A DNA stretch of 64,000 bases from Streptomyces sp. DG1A-41 (lineage in GTDB: Bacteria > Actinomycetota > Actinomycetes > Streptomycetales > Streptomycetaceae): contig NZ_CP146350.1 of the NCBI RefSeq assembly GCF_037055355.1, positions 1 through 64,000 of the forward strand, in the 5' to 3' direction. The notes below the pieces were generated by a model that was not told the origin of the DNA, searched no databases, and saw only the letters and a program-made list of their open reading frames with translations. This document shows, one piece after another, positions 1 through 8,138 of this stretch (position 1 is the stretch's first letter; each line of letters starts with the position of its first letter). The position numbers were made by a program, and so were the translations under genes.

Positions 1-2343
1 CGCGGACTCGACATCCCGCCCGGCGGCATTCCCTTCAACGGCCTCCGCGGACAGGTACACGCCGCATGCGGCACGGGAAAAACCATCATTGCTGCCGCGT
101 CGGCAAAACGGCTTGTGCCCAAGGGGCGCATTCTTGTGCTGGTGCCGACGCTGGACCTGCTGGCGCAGACGGTGAAGGCGTGGCACGAGGCCGGGCACAA
201 AGGGCCGGCCGTGGCGGTGTGTTCGCTCCAGGACGACCCCGAGCTGTGGAACCTCAAGGTGCGCTCCACCACCAACCCCGTGCAGCTGGCCCTGTGGCAC
301 GGCACGGGACCCGTGACCATCTACGCCACGTACGCGTCCCTGCCCGTCCTGGCGGAGGCCTTCGAGGGCGCCTACGGCCAGAAGCTTTCCCCGGTGGACC
401 TCGCGTGCGTGGACGAGGCCCACAGGACAAGTGGGTCGATGGGGAAGGCGTGGGCGGACATCCACGACCAGACCGTCATCCCGGCATACCGGCGGCTGTA
501 CCTGACGGCCACGCCGCGGATCTGGGAGGAGCGGCCCAACCGGGAGGTTGCCGAGGGGGTACGTGACCCGCTGCCGCGGGAGATGGCGGCTTCCATGGAC
601 GACGAGAAGATCTTCGGGCCCGTGCTCTACAAGCTGTCGCTGGCATCGGCCGTCTCGCGTGGTCTTCTGGCTCGGTACCAGATCATCGTCCTGGAGCTCC
701 AGGACCCGGTCCTCACGCCCGAGCGGCTCTATGGCGAGGACCGGTACACCGAGGAAGTCCGCGGGCAACGACTCGGGGCCCTCCAGGCCGCGCTCCTGCA
801 CACGATGGCGCAGCACGGGCTCCAGACGTGCATCACCTTCCACCACCGGACGATCGAGGCGCAGGCATACGCGGAGGGGCTTCAGCGGGTGGCTGCCAAG
901 CTGCACGCTGACCAGCCGGAGAAGTACCCGAAGCGGATCTGGGCCAACTGGCTGTGCGGCGAGCACGCCCCGGAGCGCCGGCGGGAGGTGTTGGGCTCGT
1001 TCGGGTCCACCGCGCAGCGGGCCGTGCTCTCCAACTGTCGCGTCCTGGGCGAGGGCGTCGACATCCGGGCCGTGGACTGTGTGGCCCTGCTGGACCCCAA
1101 GGGCGCGCCGCACGACATCGTCCAGGCCATCGGCCGGGCGCTGCGGCAAAAGCCCGGACAGGGAAAGCTCGCTTCTCTGATCGTGCCGGTATTTCTCCAG
1201 CCCGGAGAACAGCCCGAGGAAATGTTCACCTCGGGATCGTATCGGAATTTGGTGAAGGTATTGGAGGGTCTGCGGGCTCATGATGAAGAGGCGGTGGAAT
1301 TGCTCGCTATTCCGCAGGAGCCGCAGAAGGACGTGGTGCAGCCGTCCGCCTTCATCGGCCCGGAGCCAGAGGAAGGCGAGGAAGAATCCCGCCTGCTGCT
1401 CCGCTTCGCCGCTCCCCGTGACCCGGTGATGGTCGCAAACTGGGTGTCGTTCAACGTGATCGACACCGAACGCCAGGACTGGGCACGCGGCTGGGCCGCG
1501 CTCAAGCGGTTCACCGAACGCGAGGGCCACGCCCGCGTCCCCTACGGCCACAAGGAGCCCCCCGGCCCGCACCCCCTTGGGCAATGGGTCGCCGAACAGC
1601 GAAGGGCCTACGGGACCGGGCAGATGACCGGCCAACGCGCCCGACGGCTGGAGAAACTCGGCATGGTGTGGAGCCTGGCGGATGAGCGGTTCCAGGAGAA
1701 CCTGGAAGCGGCCCGCGCCTACTACGAGATGCACTGGACCCTGTGCGCACCGAGGTCGGCGACAGCGCTGGACAGGCCGGTGGGGCAATGGCTGTCCAAC
1801 CTTCGGCGGCCCGGTGCTCTGGACGGTCACCCGGAGTGGGAGCAGGCGCTCAAGGAGCTCGACCCGGACTGGAACCCGGCGTGGCCGGCGGACTGGCAGC
1901 GCAACTACGCCGCGCTGCGGGAGCTACTGCGCGACGAGGACCAGGCCGACGTCCTACCCGGCGTCACCGTCCACGGGATGGACGTCGGACGGTTTGTCCA
2001 GAGGAACCGTCAGCACACGGTGTGGACCGGGCTCACGGACGAGCAACGCGAGCGCCTCGAGCAACTCGGCATCACCCCGCTGCCACCGGAGCAGGACACA
2101 CCCGCCAAGGCCCCCAAGACGGCCTCTGGCACCTTCGAACGAAGCATCGCAGCCCTCGCCCAGTACAAAGCCCGCACGGGCTCCGTAGGGCCCATCAGCC
2201 GCTCCCACATCGAAGTCCTGCCCGATGGCACAGAGGTCCGACTAGGGGTGTTCCTGAGTAACAGCAAGAGCAGGCGCGCCAAGCTCACCCCCGACAAACT
2301 CCAGCAGCTGGCGGAGCTCGGGTTGGAGTGGGCGGCGGTGTAG
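1..2343 (+). CDS. DEAD/DEAH-box helicase with C-terminal helicase-associated domains (5' partial)
   Basis: Superfamily 2 helicase, ATP-dependent on nucleic acid. The frame is open to the first base, so the start lies outside the window. Visible motifs are Walker A (AACGTGKT, about 64-87), motif II VDEAH, motif III LTATPR and motif VI QAIGRALRQ; the last two place a complete RecA-like pair in the first half. The second half carries Trp-rich repeats (for example WARGWAALKRFTEREGHARV, GQWVAEQRR) typical of the actinobacterial helicase-associated domain (PF03457). Such proteins are common in streptomycete accessory and terminal regions, but their role is not established. A strong hairpin follows the stop. 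The helicase call is firm; substrate and pathway are unknown. Confidence 0.92.
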   Translation, partial: RGLDIPPGGIPFNGLRGQVHAACGTGKTIIAAASAKRLVPKGRILVLVPTLDLLAQTVKAWHEAGHKGPAVAVCSLQDDPELWNLKVRSTTNPVQLALWHGTGPVTIYATYASLPVLAEAFEGAYGQKLSPVDLACVDEAHRTSGSMGKAWADIHDQTVIPAYRRLYLTATPRIWEERPNREVAEGVRDPLPREMAASMDDEKIFGPVLYKLSLASAVSRGLLARYQIIVLELQDPVLTPERLYGEDRYTEEVRGQRLGALQAALLHTMAQHGLQTCITFHHRTIEAQAYAEGLQRVAAKLHADQPEKYPKRIWANWLCGEHAPERRREVLGSFGSTAQRAVLSNCRVLGEGVDIRAVDCVALLDPKGAPHDIVQAIGRALRQKPGQGKLASLIVPVFLQPGEQPEEMFTSGSYRNLVKVLEGLRAHDEEAVELLAIPQEPQKDVVQPSAFIGPEPEEGEEESRLLLRFAAPRDPVMVANWVSFNVIDTERQDWARGWAALKRFTEREGHARVPYGHKEPPGPHPLGQWVAEQRRAYGTGQMTGQRARRLEKLGMVWSLADERFQENLEAARAYYEMHWTLCAPRSATALDRPVGQWLSNLRRPGALDGHPEWEQALKELDPDWNPAWPADWQRNYAALRELLRDEDQADVLPGVTVHGMDVGRFVQRNRQHTVWTGLTDEQRERLEQLGITPLPPEQDTPAKAPKTASGTFERSIAALAQYKARTGSVGPISRSHIEVLPDGTEVRLGVFLSNSKSRRAKLTPDKLQQLAELGLEWAAV

Positions 2344-2363
2344 CCGTGTGGAAGGCTGCATCA

Positions 2364-2395
2364 GGGGCCGTGCCGGACGCAGCCGGCACGGCCCC
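2364..2395 (+). terminator. Rho-independent-type hairpin after helicase
   Basis: A perfect 13-bp stem (ggggccgtgccgg with its complement) and 6-nt loop lies 20 bp after the helicase stop. There is no T-run, which is usual for actinobacterial terminators. Confidence 0.7.
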
Positions 2396-2729
2396 CCTGC
2401 GCGGTACGCGGCCTTGCCCGCGCGGTATGAGGCCGGGCGGGGCCGGCGCCCGGCTTCTGCCCGCAGGGACCGGTCTCCCGGCGCCGACTACTCGGCGACC
2501 GGGGGACAGTAGCGCCGCTTGTCGCTTGTCGCGGCGCAGGTCAGGGCCGGGTCTCGCGCGGCGAACTGCCCGCGCTGTGCGGATGGCTGGGGAGCCTGCC
2601 GCTCCGGCCCCTGCTCAGGCTGCTCAAGGTCGCCGTAGCGCCACCCAAACGGTGCACCCACCGTGCGGTGGCCGGTGCCCTCTGCAGAAGGTGACTCATG
2701 ACCAATGACCGCAGGGAAGGCAGCCGAAC
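2396..2729. other. Gene-poor spacer
   Basis: No convincing complete gene. One minus-strand frame is open across most of the stretch and ends with SDKRRYCPPVAE near 2494. It has no start or ribosome-binding site and could be a gene remnant. The plus strand shows only shadow frames. Confidence 0.4.
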
Positions 2730-2951
2730 ATGAGTGATGACTGGGACGCTTTGACCGTTGACCAAGCCATTGCCAGGCTGCAGCAGCTCAAGAATAAATA
2801 CGGTGGATACAAGCCATTGCATATCCCTGCGGACCCCTCGACTGCTGACGGCGATGGCTCGTACCCGGCCTCGCAAATCGCGTACACCTACAACGGGATT
2901 ACGGTCCTCTCCGGTCCTCCCGTCGAGGACGTTGAGCCCAGCGCTGAGTAG
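2730..2951 (+). CDS. Small hypothetical protein (73 aa)
   Basis: Soluble 73-residue protein with no recognised domain. The N-terminal half (VDQAIARLQQLKNKYGGYKP) is helical, followed by a Pro/Gly-rich tail ending in acidic residues. A GGAAGG ribosome-binding site precedes the ATG. Composition is less GC-rich than the neighbours, consistent with a transferred gene. It stands alone between the helicase and the CRISPR region. Function unknown. Confidence 0.55.
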   Translation: MSDDWDALTVDQAIARLQQLKNKYGGYKPLHIPADPSTADGDGSYPASQIAYTYNGITVLSGPPVEDVEPSAE

Positions 2952-3134
2952 TGCTGTACAGAAAGTGCCGCTGAGCCCGCCGTCGTAGGTGACCCCGGGC
3001 GCACCGGACAGCAGAGCGCGGGACCGTGTGGCGTGGGGTTGCCGACGCCGCACGGCCCGATCAGACAACCGCAGTAGTGGGCGAGGACTGGGGCACCTGC
3101 AGCACGTCTCCGGGGGCGCCAGGCGAAGCGCTTC

Positions 3135-3378
3135 AGGTCCCAGGTAAAGGGGCCGACGTAGGCCTCGTCGAAGTCGTTGACGTTGAAGATCAGGCGGCCG
3201 TTGGCGTCCATGTACGTGCCGAAGTTCTCCGCGTGCAGGTCGCCGTGGATCCACACGCGCGAGGTGCGCTCGTCCAGGAACGGCCCGCCCCGCTTTTCTT
3301 GATCCAGATCGTGGTAGAAGAGGCACGCCGTGCCCCGGTAGAACGCGAAGGCCGAGGCCGCCATCTTCCGGAACTTCA
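3135..3378 (-). pseudogene. DUF2252 family fragment
   Basis: An internal piece of a DUF2252 protein (kinase-like fold, function uncertain). Family signatures are visible: FAFYRG, WIHGDLHAENFGTY and NDFDEAYVGPFTWDLKR. Both ends are missing. The upstream end stops at the degenerate terminal repeat of CRISPR array 1, and homology is lost beyond about 3135. The remaining 2952-3134 shows nothing coding. It is a remnant trapped at the distal end of the array. Confidence 0.72.
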
Positions 3379-3380
3379 CG

Positions 3381-3531
3381 CGGAACGCGGCCGGGCCGGC
3401 GGGGAGGACCGGCAGGCCATGCAGGCCAAGCAGTCCGACGACGGAACACCCCCGCATCGGCGGGGAGGACGCTGTCTTCGCCCGGGTCGACTCGGTGGCG
3501 GGCGGAACACCCCCGCGTCGGCGGGGAGGAC
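3381..3531 (-). CRISPR. CRISPR array 1, type I-E (three repeats, two 32-bp spacers)
   Basis: Read on the minus strand. Repeat 1 is at 3503-3531, repeat 2 at 3442-3470 (one substitution), and a degenerate third repeat at 3381-3409 (5 of 29 mismatches against repeat 1). Spacers are 3471-3502 and 3410-3441, each exactly 32 bp. The repeat unit begins gtcctccccgcc and ends gtgttccg, the I-E form seen in streptomycetes. The leader side faces cas2. Decay of the leader-distal repeat is normal for an array end. The first two repeats are certain; the third rests on exact register and similarity. Confidence 0.93.
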
Positions 3532-3570
3532 CCTTCCTGACCTGCACTTTAGGAGGGGCTTTGCATTTCC
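3532..3570 (-). promoter_or_regulatory. Leader of CRISPR array 1, overlapping the cas2 3' end
   Basis: The block directly upstream of repeat 1 (caaagcccctcctaa and gcaggtcag) matches the block upstream of array 2 almost base for base. It contains the last codons and stop of cas2, so coding and leader functions overlap here. Confidence 0.7.
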
Positions 3571-3866
3571 TTTACCTTTGGAGCAGCGGTCATGCGGATC
3601 AGGGTAAGGCCGTCGAAGTCGACGGGGATCCGGCGGCGGGTTCCTGCGGTGCGGATGGCGTAGCCCTGTTCTGTGGCGGCGGGGTGGACGAGGATGGCGG
3701 CGCCGTTGCCCACGACTTCGGTGACGGCGTGCCAGAGTTCATCGCGGACGCGGGCCGAGACGCTGCCGACGAAGATGCCGGGCACTACGTCGCTAATCCA
3801 TCGGCTGAGGGCGCCGCGTAGGTGGTCGGGGACTGCGGTTGTGGCGATGACGACCATGGAGGGCAT
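3549..3866 (-). CDS. cas2e: CRISPR-associated endonuclease Cas2, type I-E
   Basis: Cas2 pairs with Cas1 to form the spacer-integration complex. The 105-residue protein has the I-E signature: [20 protein letters not shown] at the N-terminus, then [16 protein letters not shown], and [14 protein letters not shown] near the C-terminus. The ATG overlaps the cas1 stop by one base (TGATG), so translation is coupled. The last nine residues (KVKEMQSPS) are encoded within the array leader, making the tail atypical. It is last in the seven-gene operon and 18 bp from the first repeat. Confidence 0.95.
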   Translation of the reverse strand: MPSMVVIATTAVPDHLRGALSRWISDVVPGIFVGSVSARVRDELWHAVTEVVGNGAAILVHPAATEQGYAIRTAGTRRRIPVDFDGLTLIRMTAAPKVKEMQSPS

Positions 3867-4879
3867 CAGGTGCCTCCGTTGGCGTAGTTGACGCCTGCTG
3901 GGAGGACTCCGGTTTTGGGGTCCCAGAGGTGGACCATCTGCACGTCATGCCGTTCGGAGCGTTCCTCGTCGGTGTCGTCGCCGGCTGTGGTCGCCTGGGT
4001 ATGGGGCGGGGTCAGTAGGGACTGGACGTCCTGGACGATGCGGGGCAGGAGGCGTAGGAGTCGGAGGTTTTCGCGGAAGCGGCGGCGGGCTTCTTGTTCG
4101 GGGTTGTCGGAGTTGTGGAGGGCGAAGGCGAGGGGGAGTGTGATGTCGGCTTTGTAGAGGTCGGCAATGTCGTAGACGAAGGCGTGCTGGGTGCCGGTGT
4201 GGACGTAGCCGAGGGCTGGGGAGAGTCCGAGGGCGAGCAGGGTGGCGTGGACGACGCCGTACAGGCAGGTGTTGGCTGCGGACAGGGCGAGGTTGACGGG
4301 GTCCTGGGTGTCCCATTGGTCGGGCCGGTAGTTGCGGCGGAAGCGTCCGATGCCGTGCTGCTGCGCGAGGATCTTGTAGAAGGCTTTCATGCGCTGGCCT
4401 TCCATGCCGCGGAGCTGGTCCAGGGTGATGGATTCGGGTAGGTCGGCGTCCTTGAAGCGCATTCGGTACATGCGGACGGCGACTTCGAGGCGGCGTGCTG
4501 GGTCGGCCCATGTTGCGACCTGTTGTTCGAGCCAGTGGGTGGTGAGGGAGTCGGGGAGGATGCCCGCGTAGGCGCGGACGCCGCCCGCTCCCACGCAGAC
4601 GACGCTGGTGCCGTGGCGGGCGAGGGTGGCCAGGGCCGGGGTGGTGATGGACACGCCGGGGCCCAGGAGCAGGCAGGACAGGGCAGCGGTGGGGATGTAG
4701 ACGAGGTCGGTGCGGTGTGCGTCGATCTGGATCTGCGCGCACACTCCGGTGTCGTCCTGTACCACCCGGACCATGTCCAAGTAGAGGAAGGACAGGGAGT
4801 CCGCGACGCGGGGGAGCATGGCCAGGGTGGGTGCGGCGAGGCGTCTGCGCGCCTCACCGCCCTTTCGTGGCGGGCTCAC
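3866..4879 (-). CDS. cas1: CRISPR-associated integrase Cas1, type I-E
   Basis: Cas1 catalyses insertion of new spacers beside the leader. The 337-residue product contains [13 protein letters not shown] at the N-terminus and the conserved metal-binding positions: Glu in [13 protein letters not shown], His in [18 protein letters not shown], and the Asp pair that follows. I chose the GTG at 4879 because it overlaps the cas6e stop (GTGA). An upstream in-frame ATG at 4930 would lie inside cas6e and adds only low-complexity basic residues. The C-terminal tail ([16 protein letters not shown]) is charged and probably flexible. The gene looks intact. Confidence 0.95.
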   Translation of the reverse strand: MSPPRKGGEARRRLAAPTLAMLPRVADSLSFLYLDMVRVVQDDTGVCAQIQIDAHRTDLVYIPTAALSCLLLGPGVSITTPALATLARHGTSVVCVGAGGVRAYAGILPDSLTTHWLEQQVATWADPARRLEVAVRMYRMRFKDADLPESITLDQLRGMEGQRMKAFYKILAQQHGIGRFRRNYRPDQWDTQDPVNLALSAANTCLYGVVHATLLALGLSPALGYVHTGTQHAFVYDIADLYKADITLPLAFALHNSDNPEQEARRRFRENLRLLRLLPRIVQDVQSLLTPPHTQATTAGDDTDEERSERHDVQMVHLWDPKTGVLPAGVNYANGGT

Positions 4880-5526
4880 GCGGTTGTTGCGGGGGCGAGG
4901 CTGAGCAGTCCCGCGCCGTACGGTTTGCACCGTCCGATGCCGTGGATGACGGCGTCTTCAAGGGCGTCGGGGTCGGTGACGGTGGCGGTGCCGTCGTAGC
5001 GGAGCAGGCTATGCCGCATGCCGGAGGCGTTTGGGGTGCGGGGGCGGGCCGGCTCCATGCTGGTGGAGGTCAGGACGTGGAGGTCGAGGCCGGTTTCGGC
5101 GGCTCGGCGGAGCCACCACTGGTCGGCGTCGGCGCCACAGAGCGGCACGATCCGTCCCCGCTTGCCCTTCTCTTCCAGGGAGAGCCGCTCCCGTTTGGCG
5201 GGGTTGAGGACGATGCGGTAGCGGACGCCGAGCCCTTTGCGCAGTGCGGTGAACATCGGGGCGAGGCTCTTGACGTCGGCCTGGCCGTATCCGGTGGGCA
5301 GGCGTGCCGGGTCGAGTGTGGCGGCCTGGACGAGGAGGGTGCTGGAGGTGTCGGTCTCCTCCAGGCGGTACAGCAGCCCGGCCTGCTGTCGGGGGGCGTT
5401 GCCGAGGTTGTCGGGGACCATCCGCATGACGGTGCGGTGCATCTGGGTGGCGTCGCGCAGGTCCCGCTGCACGTCGCGGCTGTGCGGGTTGAGGCGGATG
5501 CGTGCGATCACCGGGTGGTCGTTCAT
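4876..5526 (-). CDS. cas6e: CRISPR RNA endoribonuclease Cas6e (CasE)
   Basis: It cleaves the pre-crRNA in the repeat hairpin and stays bound as a Cascade subunit. The 216-residue protein starts with a ferredoxin-like strand (VIARIRLNP). It has a candidate catalytic His in DATQMHRTVMR (His30) and ends with the Gly-rich RNA-binding loop GIGRCKPYGAGLL, both diagnostic of Cas6e. The length is normal. It overlaps cas5e upstream and cas1 downstream by 4 nt. Confidence 0.95.
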   Translation of the reverse strand: MNDHPVIARIRLNPHSRDVQRDLRDATQMHRTVMRMVPDNLGNAPRQQAGLLYRLEETDTSSTLLVQAATLDPARLPTGYGQADVKSLAPMFTALRKGLGVRYRIVLNPAKRERLSLEEKGKRGRIVPLCGADADQWWLRRAAETGLDLHVLTSTSMEPARPRTPNASGMRHSLLRYDGTATVTDPDALEDAVIHGIGRCKPYGAGLLSLAPATTA

Positions 5527-6314
5527 GCGCTTTCCTCGAGGTGGGCGTAGTCGATCAGGCGCTGCATCAGGGTCTGTGGGGGGCCTGCCAGGGAGCGGGG
5601 CACCGGTAGCCGGGTGCGGTGCAGGCGGCGGCCGGTGTGGCTGCGGCCGTGCTGGGCGAAGCTCACCGGTGCGTCGTTGACGTCGATGACGTCGACCGGC
5701 GCAGGTTCTCCCGGACTGCTGGGGGGTGGTGGCTGTTCGAGGAGGAATTCCACGGGGATCGTCCCGGCTTCCGGCCCGTCGCCGTCCTTGGCTGGTGGTG
5801 CGGTGCGGCTGAGCGGCACCCGGGTGCGGAGTTCTTCCTCGGGGTCGTCGACGTGGCGGCGCAGGAGGAACGGCTCGTCGGGGACGCAGGAGCGGCGGCC
5901 CAGGTAGGGCGCCCAGTGCGGGCGGCTCAGGGCACCGGCGAGGCGCTCGACGGTCTCGTCGGCTGCGGTGACGGCGACGACGAACACCGCGTCGGACAGG
6001 TAGTGGCGTCGGGTGATGACGGCGGCGCCTTTGTTGCTGCCTCCGCTGGTAGCGGCGGTGCGGTCCTTGGGGAATCCGCCGCCGGCGGTGTGGTAGTCGA
6101 CGAGCCGGACGCCCGGCCGGTCCACGCGCACGGTGAGCCGCAGCTCCTGGTAGCGGTCCAAGCTCTGGCCGCGGCCGATTCCCTCGGCCGCGGCGAACAT
6201 GCCGATGAGTGCGGAGCGGGTCGGGAAGGGCGCGGTGTCCCGCACGGGGGTGAACGCGGAGCGTTCACCCCAGGACTGCAGGGGGCCGGCCAGGCGCAGC
6301 AGAAGCCCGCTCAC
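5523..6314 (-). CDS. cas5e: Cascade subunit Cas5e (CasD)
   Basis: It binds the 5' handle of the crRNA and joins Cse1 to the Cas7 backbone. The 263-residue protein begins LLLRLAGPLQSWGERSAFT and continues with RDTAPFPTRSALIGM, the conserved N-terminal Cas5 signature. A Pro-rich insert (PPPPSSPGEP) lies in the second half and is probably a surface loop. It shares 4 nt with cas7e and with cas6e. It appears intact. Confidence 0.95.
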   Translation of the reverse strand: MSGLLLRLAGPLQSWGERSAFTPVRDTAPFPTRSALIGMFAAAEGIGRGQSLDRYQELRLTVRVDRPGVRLVDYHTAGGGFPKDRTAATSGGSNKGAAVITRRHYLSDAVFVVAVTAADETVERLAGALSRPHWAPYLGRRSCVPDEPFLLRRHVDDPEEELRTRVPLSRTAPPAKDGDGPEAGTIPVEFLLEQPPPPSSPGEPAPVDVIDVNDAPVSFAQHGRSHTGRRLHRTRLPVPRSLAGPPQTLMQRLIDYAHLEESA

Positions 6315-7438
6315 TGCTGGTCCTGCCCGGCGGGCACGGCGGCCTCGACGGCGGCGTCGATCAGCTGGTCGAAGGAATCGTGGGCGGTGCCGAGCCCGGT
6401 GTAGGTCTCGGCGGGGTTGATGACGGTGTGGCCGTGGAAGCGGCGGTTGCGGTTGCCGGTGAGGCGGTTGATGTTGCCGGCGTAGGTGTCGAGGGCTTGG
6501 CGGGAGGGCTGGGAGAAGCCGCCTTGCGGGTCGCCGGTGACGGGGGTCTCGAAGGCTGCGGCCAGGGAGAGCGGTCGGTGTTCGCGCACGGCGAGGTAGG
6601 CCAGGTCCGGGACGGTGTGCGGGGCGGTGCTGTTCTTCTTGGCCTGGGGAAGGGAGAGCAGGAAGTGCTCGGCGAAGGAGCTGAGGACGGTGCGGACGGC
6701 CTTGACGTCGCCTTCGAGGTTCTTCAGCAGGTCGGCGACGTTGACGGTCGCGTACCGGTAGAAGACGCCGGCGCTGAACTCGGCGGTGTCGAGGTGGCCG
6801 CTGCCGGTTTCGGCCTCGCCCAGCCAGTCGTCGACGGCGGTGAAGTAGTCACGCTGCGGTTCGGCGGCGTGCGTGGTGAACGCGTGGGCGACCTGGGCCG
6901 CCCCGTCCACGTTGGCGTCCGGGAGCTCGGCGAGCATGCGGCCCAGCAGGCTGATGGAGGCGGTGCGCCGCTTGAGGATCTGCTCGATCAGGTGGGGCGG
7001 CAGGACCTGGCCGGGCTTCTTCTTGCCCTGGGCCACTTCCAGGGCCTGGCGGTGCTCGGCGCACACGGCGGCCAGTTCGTCGATGGCCGCCTCCGGCAGG
7101 AACAGCAGCACCGAGGTGTGGCCGGCCGCTTCCGTGCCGATGCCCTTCTTCCCGGCGCTCGCAGCGACCTGCGCTCCGGCGAACGCGGCCAGCTCGGCGG
7201 GCCAGTCGGCGTTCTGAAGGGCGTGCTGCACCTTCGCCGGAACCAGGCGGGTGCGGGCGGCCTTCTCCCCGAGGTCCTGCTCGACGCCGAGCCGGATGGC
7301 CCGCTTCCAGGACTGGCTGGAGACCCGGATGCGGGAGGCGTTGCCGTAGCGGACCTGCTTGGGGGAGCCGAGGTCGTCACGGTTGAGGTTGGCCGCGGGC
7401 ACCGACTGCAGGGCACTCAGGTCCAGGTAGAGAGTCAT
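6311..7438 (-). CDS. cas7e: Cascade backbone subunit Cas7e (Cse4/CasC)
   Basis: Six copies of this protein normally coat the crRNA guide. The 375-residue product starts TLYLDLSALQSVPAANLNRD and contains GSPKQVRYGNASRIRVSSQS, the conserved Cse4 N-terminus. NRRFHGHTVINPAETYT lies near the C-terminus. The ATG at 7438 overlaps the cse2 stop (ATGA). The longer in-frame extension to 7549 lies inside cse2 and is out of family. Complete. Confidence 0.95.
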   Translation of the reverse strand: MTLYLDLSALQSVPAANLNRDDLGSPKQVRYGNASRIRVSSQSWKRAIRLGVEQDLGEKAARTRLVPAKVQHALQNADWPAELAAFAGAQVAASAGKKGIGTEAAGHTSVLLFLPEAAIDELAAVCAEHRQALEVAQGKKKPGQVLPPHLIEQILKRRTASISLLGRMLAELPDANVDGAAQVAHAFTTHAAEPQRDYFTAVDDWLGEAETGSGHLDTAEFSAGVFYRYATVNVADLLKNLEGDVKAVRTVLSSFAEHFLLSLPQAKKNSTAPHTVPDLAYLAVREHRPLSLAAAFETPVTGDPQGGFSQPSRQALDTYAGNINRLTGNRNRRFHGHTVINPAETYTGLGTAHDSFDQLIDAAVEAAVPAGQDQQ

Positions 7439-8064
7439 CGGTCGTTCTCCATAACGGAATCGAAGGGGGCGGGGTCGCTCGTGCCGGCGGCGGTGCGGAA
7501 GTAGCTTTCGAGCCAGCGGGTGGCGATGCGGTCGCGGCTGCGGTTCCACCAGGCGAGGTCCTCCAGGAGGACCGCCCAGTCGAGGGTGATGCCGCCGGAC
7601 TGGAGCTGGCGGACAAGGGCGGGCAGGCCCGGGTGGATGGCGTCGCTGCTCTGGCGGGCCATCAGGTGAAGAGCGCTTTCGGCGGAGTTCGCCTTCATCA
7701 CGCCCTTGGCGACGGCCTGGCCGAGCGAGGCACCCAGGTTGGAACGCTCGTACCAGGAGACGGACGCGCTGTCGTCGGGCGTGGTGTCGCGGGCCGAGCG
7801 GGGACGTGCGGCAATCAGTGAGGCCACCGCGTAGTACGCCCGCCGGACATCAACATGGTGCTGGTCGTCGTGGTCACGCAGCCACGGCACCAGATAGCGG
7901 TGCACGTAGTTGCACCGCTCCACCGGCAGCCCGAGCCCGCGCCGCAGGGCGGCACGAGTCTGCGTGGAGGCGCACACGCGGTGCACGTAGGCGACGAACC
8001 GGTCCGAGGGACGGGCACTTGAGGAGGTCGGCGGAGCAGGAGCCGCCGGCGCAGAATCGGTCAT
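7435..8064 (-). CDS. cse2: Cascade small subunit Cse2 (CasB)
   Basis: Two copies usually stabilise the R-loop in Cascade. The 209-residue, mostly helical protein has FVAYVHRVCASTQTRAALRR and SNLGASLGQAVAKG, resembling actinobacterial Cse2, and LEDLAWWNRSRDRIATRWLE near the C-terminus. A Pro/Ala/Ser-rich N-terminal tail precedes the domain. About 75 bp separates it from cse1, the widest gap inside the effector operon. Cse2 is poorly conserved, so the call leans on operon position as well. Confidence 0.92.
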   Translation of the reverse strand: MTDSAPAAPAPPTSSSARPSDRFVAYVHRVCASTQTRAALRRGLGLPVERCNYVHRYLVPWLRDHDDQHHVDVRRAYYAVASLIAARPRSARDTTPDDSASVSWYERSNLGASLGQAVAKGVMKANSAESALHLMARQSSDAIHPGLPALVRQLQSGGITLDWAVLLEDLAWWNRSRDRIATRWLESYFRTAAGTSDPAPFDSVMENDR

Positions 8065-8138
8065 GAGACATCCCTGATGCGGGGAAAGGGTGGGGTGACA
8101 AAGCGCCGGCCGTGCCGCACGGACGCGGTCGGGCGGGT

